Positions 35,344 to 37,593 of a stretch of DNA of 37,593 nucleotides are shown piece after piece. Each line of letters starts with the position of its first letter. Position 1 is the stretch's first letter. The DNA is from Kiritimatiellia bacterium (lineage in GTDB: Bacteria; Verrucomicrobiota; Kiritimatiellia; SLAD01). The stretch lies in NCBI GenBank assembly GCA_007136425.1, contig SLGY01000147.1, positions 1 to 37,593 of the forward strand, written 5' to 3'. The notes under the pieces are model-generated. The model saw nothing but the letters and a program-made list of their open reading frames with translations, was not told the DNA's origin and made no database searches. A program made the position numbers and the translations under genes.

Positions 35344-36543
35344 TCAGACCGCGTCGCCGTCCGGCGCCGACTCCAATTCGGCCAGCGCTTCAATGTGCGC
35401 CGTTTGCGGAAACATATCGAATGGCGTAACCCGCACGAGGCGATAGCCGCCGGCCACCAATTGTTTCACATCGCGGGCCATGCAGTCCGGAGCACACGAC
35501 AAATACAGGACGCGCCGAACCTTGTGACGTAGCAGCGTTTGCAGGACGTTCGTGGCGCATCCCCGGCGCGGCGGATCAAGCAAACATGCGGTCTCCAAGG
35601 GAGGCGACCGACGCAAACAGGTGCTTAACCCGTGTTCCACGCGTTCTGGGACAAAGTGCATATGCGCGGCGCCGGCCCGGGCGGCGTTCTGCTTACCCGC
35701 CCGTATCGCGCGTGCGTCCGACTCAATAACCCATATCTTCTCGACGAGATCCGCACAAAGTATACCGAACACCCCCACCCCGCCATATGCATCAATGAGC
35801 GTTCGGCACCCGCTATCCGCCAGCACGCCCCGGAGGTACGTGATAATCGCTTCGGTCACCTGTCTGTTGACTTGAAAGAAAGAGGATAACGGTACACGAA
35901 AAGTGTGCCCGCCGATGGATTGCGTTATCAACGTGTGGTCTTTCCCGTCATGCACCCATACGCGCCCGTCCGCATCGGTGCGAAACCCGAGATCCCGGTG
36001 TTCACGCAGGCCGTCCGGATGCCGCCTGACCCATTCAATCAACTTCGCATTGATCGATTCCTGCGCAATAGGACAATGATCCACCTCCACACGCCGTCGC
36101 TTATCGATACCGACGTATGCCGGGCGGCCCGGCCCGTGCAACGTAATCGTGCTCCGATACCCGTACGGCTGTGGGCTCGCTACCATGGACGCTATCGGAG
36201 GCGCCGGGATTCCGCCGATCCGTTCAAACAGTGTGCGCACCTGCGCTTCTTTCAGACGTAACTGTTCCGGATAATCAATATGCTGGTACTGACAGCCCGC
36301 ACACACGCCGTGCCAGGGACAGCGCGGCGTCGTTCGACTGGCGGAAGCGTCTTGGACCTCCAGCAGTCGCCCTCGAAGGTAACGTTTTTGTACGTGCGTA
36401 ACCGCAATTCGAACTCGTTCCCCCGTGAGCGTAAACGGAACAAACACGGTCATCCCATCGATGCGCCCTACTCCATCGCCGCCAAAGGCCACGTCCTCGA
36501 TGAGGACATCGTGCTCTTCTCCGATTGCCGGTGTGTTTTGCAT
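35344..36543 (-). CDS. TrmA/RlmD-type 23S rRNA/tRNA (uracil-5-)-methyltransferase
   Basis: TRAM-like N-terminus, CPWHGVCAGCQYQH Fe-S motif, DAYGGVGVFGI, LLDPPRRGC, YLSCAPDCMARD. Confidence 0.9.
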   Translation of the reverse strand: MQNTPAIGEEHDVLIEDVAFGGDGVGRIDGMTVFVPFTLTGERVRIAVTHVQKRYLRGRLLEVQDASASRTTPRCPWHGVCAGCQYQHIDYPEQLRLKEAQVRTLFERIGGIPAPPIASMVASPQPYGYRSTITLHGPGRPAYVGIDKRRRVEVDHCPIAQESINAKLIEWVRRHPDGLREHRDLGFRTDADGRVWVHDGKDHTLITQSIGGHTFRVPLSSFFQVNRQVTEAIITYLRGVLADSGCRTLIDAYGGVGVFGILCADLVEKIWVIESDARAIRAGKQNAARAGAAHMHFVPERVEHGLSTCLRRSPPLETACLLDPPRRGCATNVLQTLLRHKVRRVLYLSCAPDCMARDVKQLVAGGYRLVRVTPFDMFPQTAHIEALAELESAPDGDAV

Positions 36544-36580
36544 GTTGCCGATTTCCCTCTAATGAATTAGAACGCTTTGC

Positions 36581-37318
36581 ATGGCGCCACCAAGCAGAGA
36601 ATACGTGTACGGCATTAATCCGATCTTCGAAGTTATTCGCAGCGGACGTCGCAAAGTGTATGAAGCATACCTCAATCAAGCCGCGTCCGGCCAGCCCCGA
36701 GTCGCCAAGTTGGCGGCCGTGCTTGAAAAACACGAGGTTCCGGTCGTCTGGGTGGATAAACAGCGGCTGTTCGAACTGTCCCGCAGCAAGGAGCATCAGG
36801 GCGCCGTGATCAAGACGGCGCCGTATCCTTACATGACGTTCGACGAACTCCTCGGCCGGCCGCGCCTGCTGATGCTCGACAATGTCGAGGATCCCACCAA
36901 TCTCGGCGCCATTATTCGCAGTGCGGAGATATTCGATTTTCATGATATCTGCCTGCCCAGAAAAGGGACGCCCGAGATCTATCCGTCGGTAGTCAAGGTC
37001 TCGGCGGGCGCATCGGAACATCTGCACATATGCCGGGATCGCACGGCCAATCAGTATCTTAAAGCCGCCCTTGAAGAAGAGTACACCGTCGTGGCGCTGG
37101 ACGGGAAAGGAACAACGCCGTTGCAGGCGTTGTCGGCGCATACTCTGGACAAACTGCTGCTTGTTATCGGGGGCGAAGACAAGTCGGTAGGTCAATACAT
37201 ATTGAATGAAGCCCATTACGTGGCCCGCATCCCTATGGCGGGCCGGGTCAATTCGCTCAATGCGTCTGTCGCGGCGGGCATTGCCATGTATTGTTTGCAT
37301 CCAGACACCACCGATTAG
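36581..37318 (+). CDS. rlmB: TrmH/RlmB-type 2'-O-ribose RNA methyltransferase
   Basis: VYGINPIFEVIRSGRRKVYEAYL, LMLDNVEDPTNLGAIIRSAEIF, IGGEDKSVGQYI, IPMAGRVNSLNASVAAGIAMY (knotted SPOUT core). Confidence 0.9.
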   Translation: MAPPSREYVYGINPIFEVIRSGRRKVYEAYLNQAASGQPRVAKLAAVLEKHEVPVVWVDKQRLFELSRSKEHQGAVIKTAPYPYMTFDELLGRPRLLMLDNVEDPTNLGAIIRSAEIFDFHDICLPRKGTPEIYPSVVKVSAGASEHLHICRDRTANQYLKAALEEEYTVVALDGKGTTPLQALSAHTLDKLLLVIGGEDKSVGQYILNEAHYVARIPMAGRVNSLNASVAAGIAMYCLHPDTTD

Positions 37319-37382
37319 GAAACGAAAAGAGTAGCATTTTCCCCTCGGCCCGTTATGCTGCGCGCCTGATCAGGTAAGGAGC

Positions 37383-37593
37383 ATGGCATTGCGGTTTGTT
37401 TATTTGATTATCGGAATCATCATTTGTGCGTCGGCGTTAAGCGCCGACGCGCAGGTGCAATGGGGACGCGACCTCGAGGATCGCAAGACGTTTTCCATCG
37501 GTTTCTCCGTCGGTTCCGTCTTCGGATTGGACGGTGAGGTGCAGGAAACCACGCGTCCGATCGAGGAAATCGGAGGTCGCACCTTCGGCGCCC
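37383..37593 (+). CDS. secreted/outer-membrane protein of unknown function, truncated by window end
   Basis: ATG with AAGGAG upstream; signal peptide MALRFVYLIIGIIICASALSADAQ; frame open to the window edge. Confidence 0.65.
   Translation, partial: MALRFVYLIIGIIICASALSADAQVQWGRDLEDRKTFSIGFSVGSVFGLDGEVQETTRPIEEIGGRTFGA

Noticed and set aside
36275-37300. 341-aa minus ORF opposite rlmB
   Set aside because: Antisense of a clear SPOUT methyltransferase; no family resemblance.
1-37593. Search for CRISPR arrays, toxin-antitoxin pairs, transposases, integrases, retrons and phage genes
   Set aside because: No repeat-spacer periodicity or marker domains seen; the window looks like core chromosome.

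Overview
The window is mostly chromosomal core and housekeeping sequence from a moderately GC-rich Gram-negative bacterium. Gene content (TIGR03790-like protein, GAFTGA-less AAA+ regulator, glutamine cyclotransferase-like lipoprotein) suggests the PVC group (Verrucomicrobiota/Kiritimatiellota-like), but this is inference. I find no rRNA, tRNA, CRISPR array, transposase or phage module.

Main blocks:
(1) A nine-gene minus-strand supraoperon, trpS-scpA-scpB-pheA-hisC-tyrA-aroA-cmk-plsC (8208 down to 47), with almost every junction overlapping.
(2) lepB plus a small membrane-anchored protein on the plus strand.
(3) A minus-strand run: glutamine cyclotransferase-like lipoprotein, TatD, TIGR03790-like protein, PhnP-like MBL hydrolase, hppA, and an LplT-PlsC-acyl-ACP synthetase fusion.
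(4) A GAFTGA-less AAA+ regulator translationally coupled to a DJ-1/PfpI protein.
(5) A co-directional dtxR-like / FbpABC iron transporter / RsbU-RsbW-RsbV partner-switching cluster.
(6) queG, an AsmA-like protein, two tandem GT4 glycosyltransferases, an RdgC-like protein, oligoribonuclease, a TrmA/RlmD-type methyltransferase, a TrmH/RlmB-type methyltransferase and a truncated secreted protein.

The strongest leads are:
- the three-domain phospholipid-recycling fusion, whose acyltransferase domain has lost its H(X)4D and EGxxS catalytic motifs
- the GAFTGA-less AAA+/PfpI pair
- the iron-regulator/partner-switch cluster, whose DtxR-like protein carries a C-terminal Cys cluster
- a cloverleaf-like palindromic element between trpS and lepB
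- the missing standard start codon of queG

I see no clear evidence for an entirely new defence or mobile system here.
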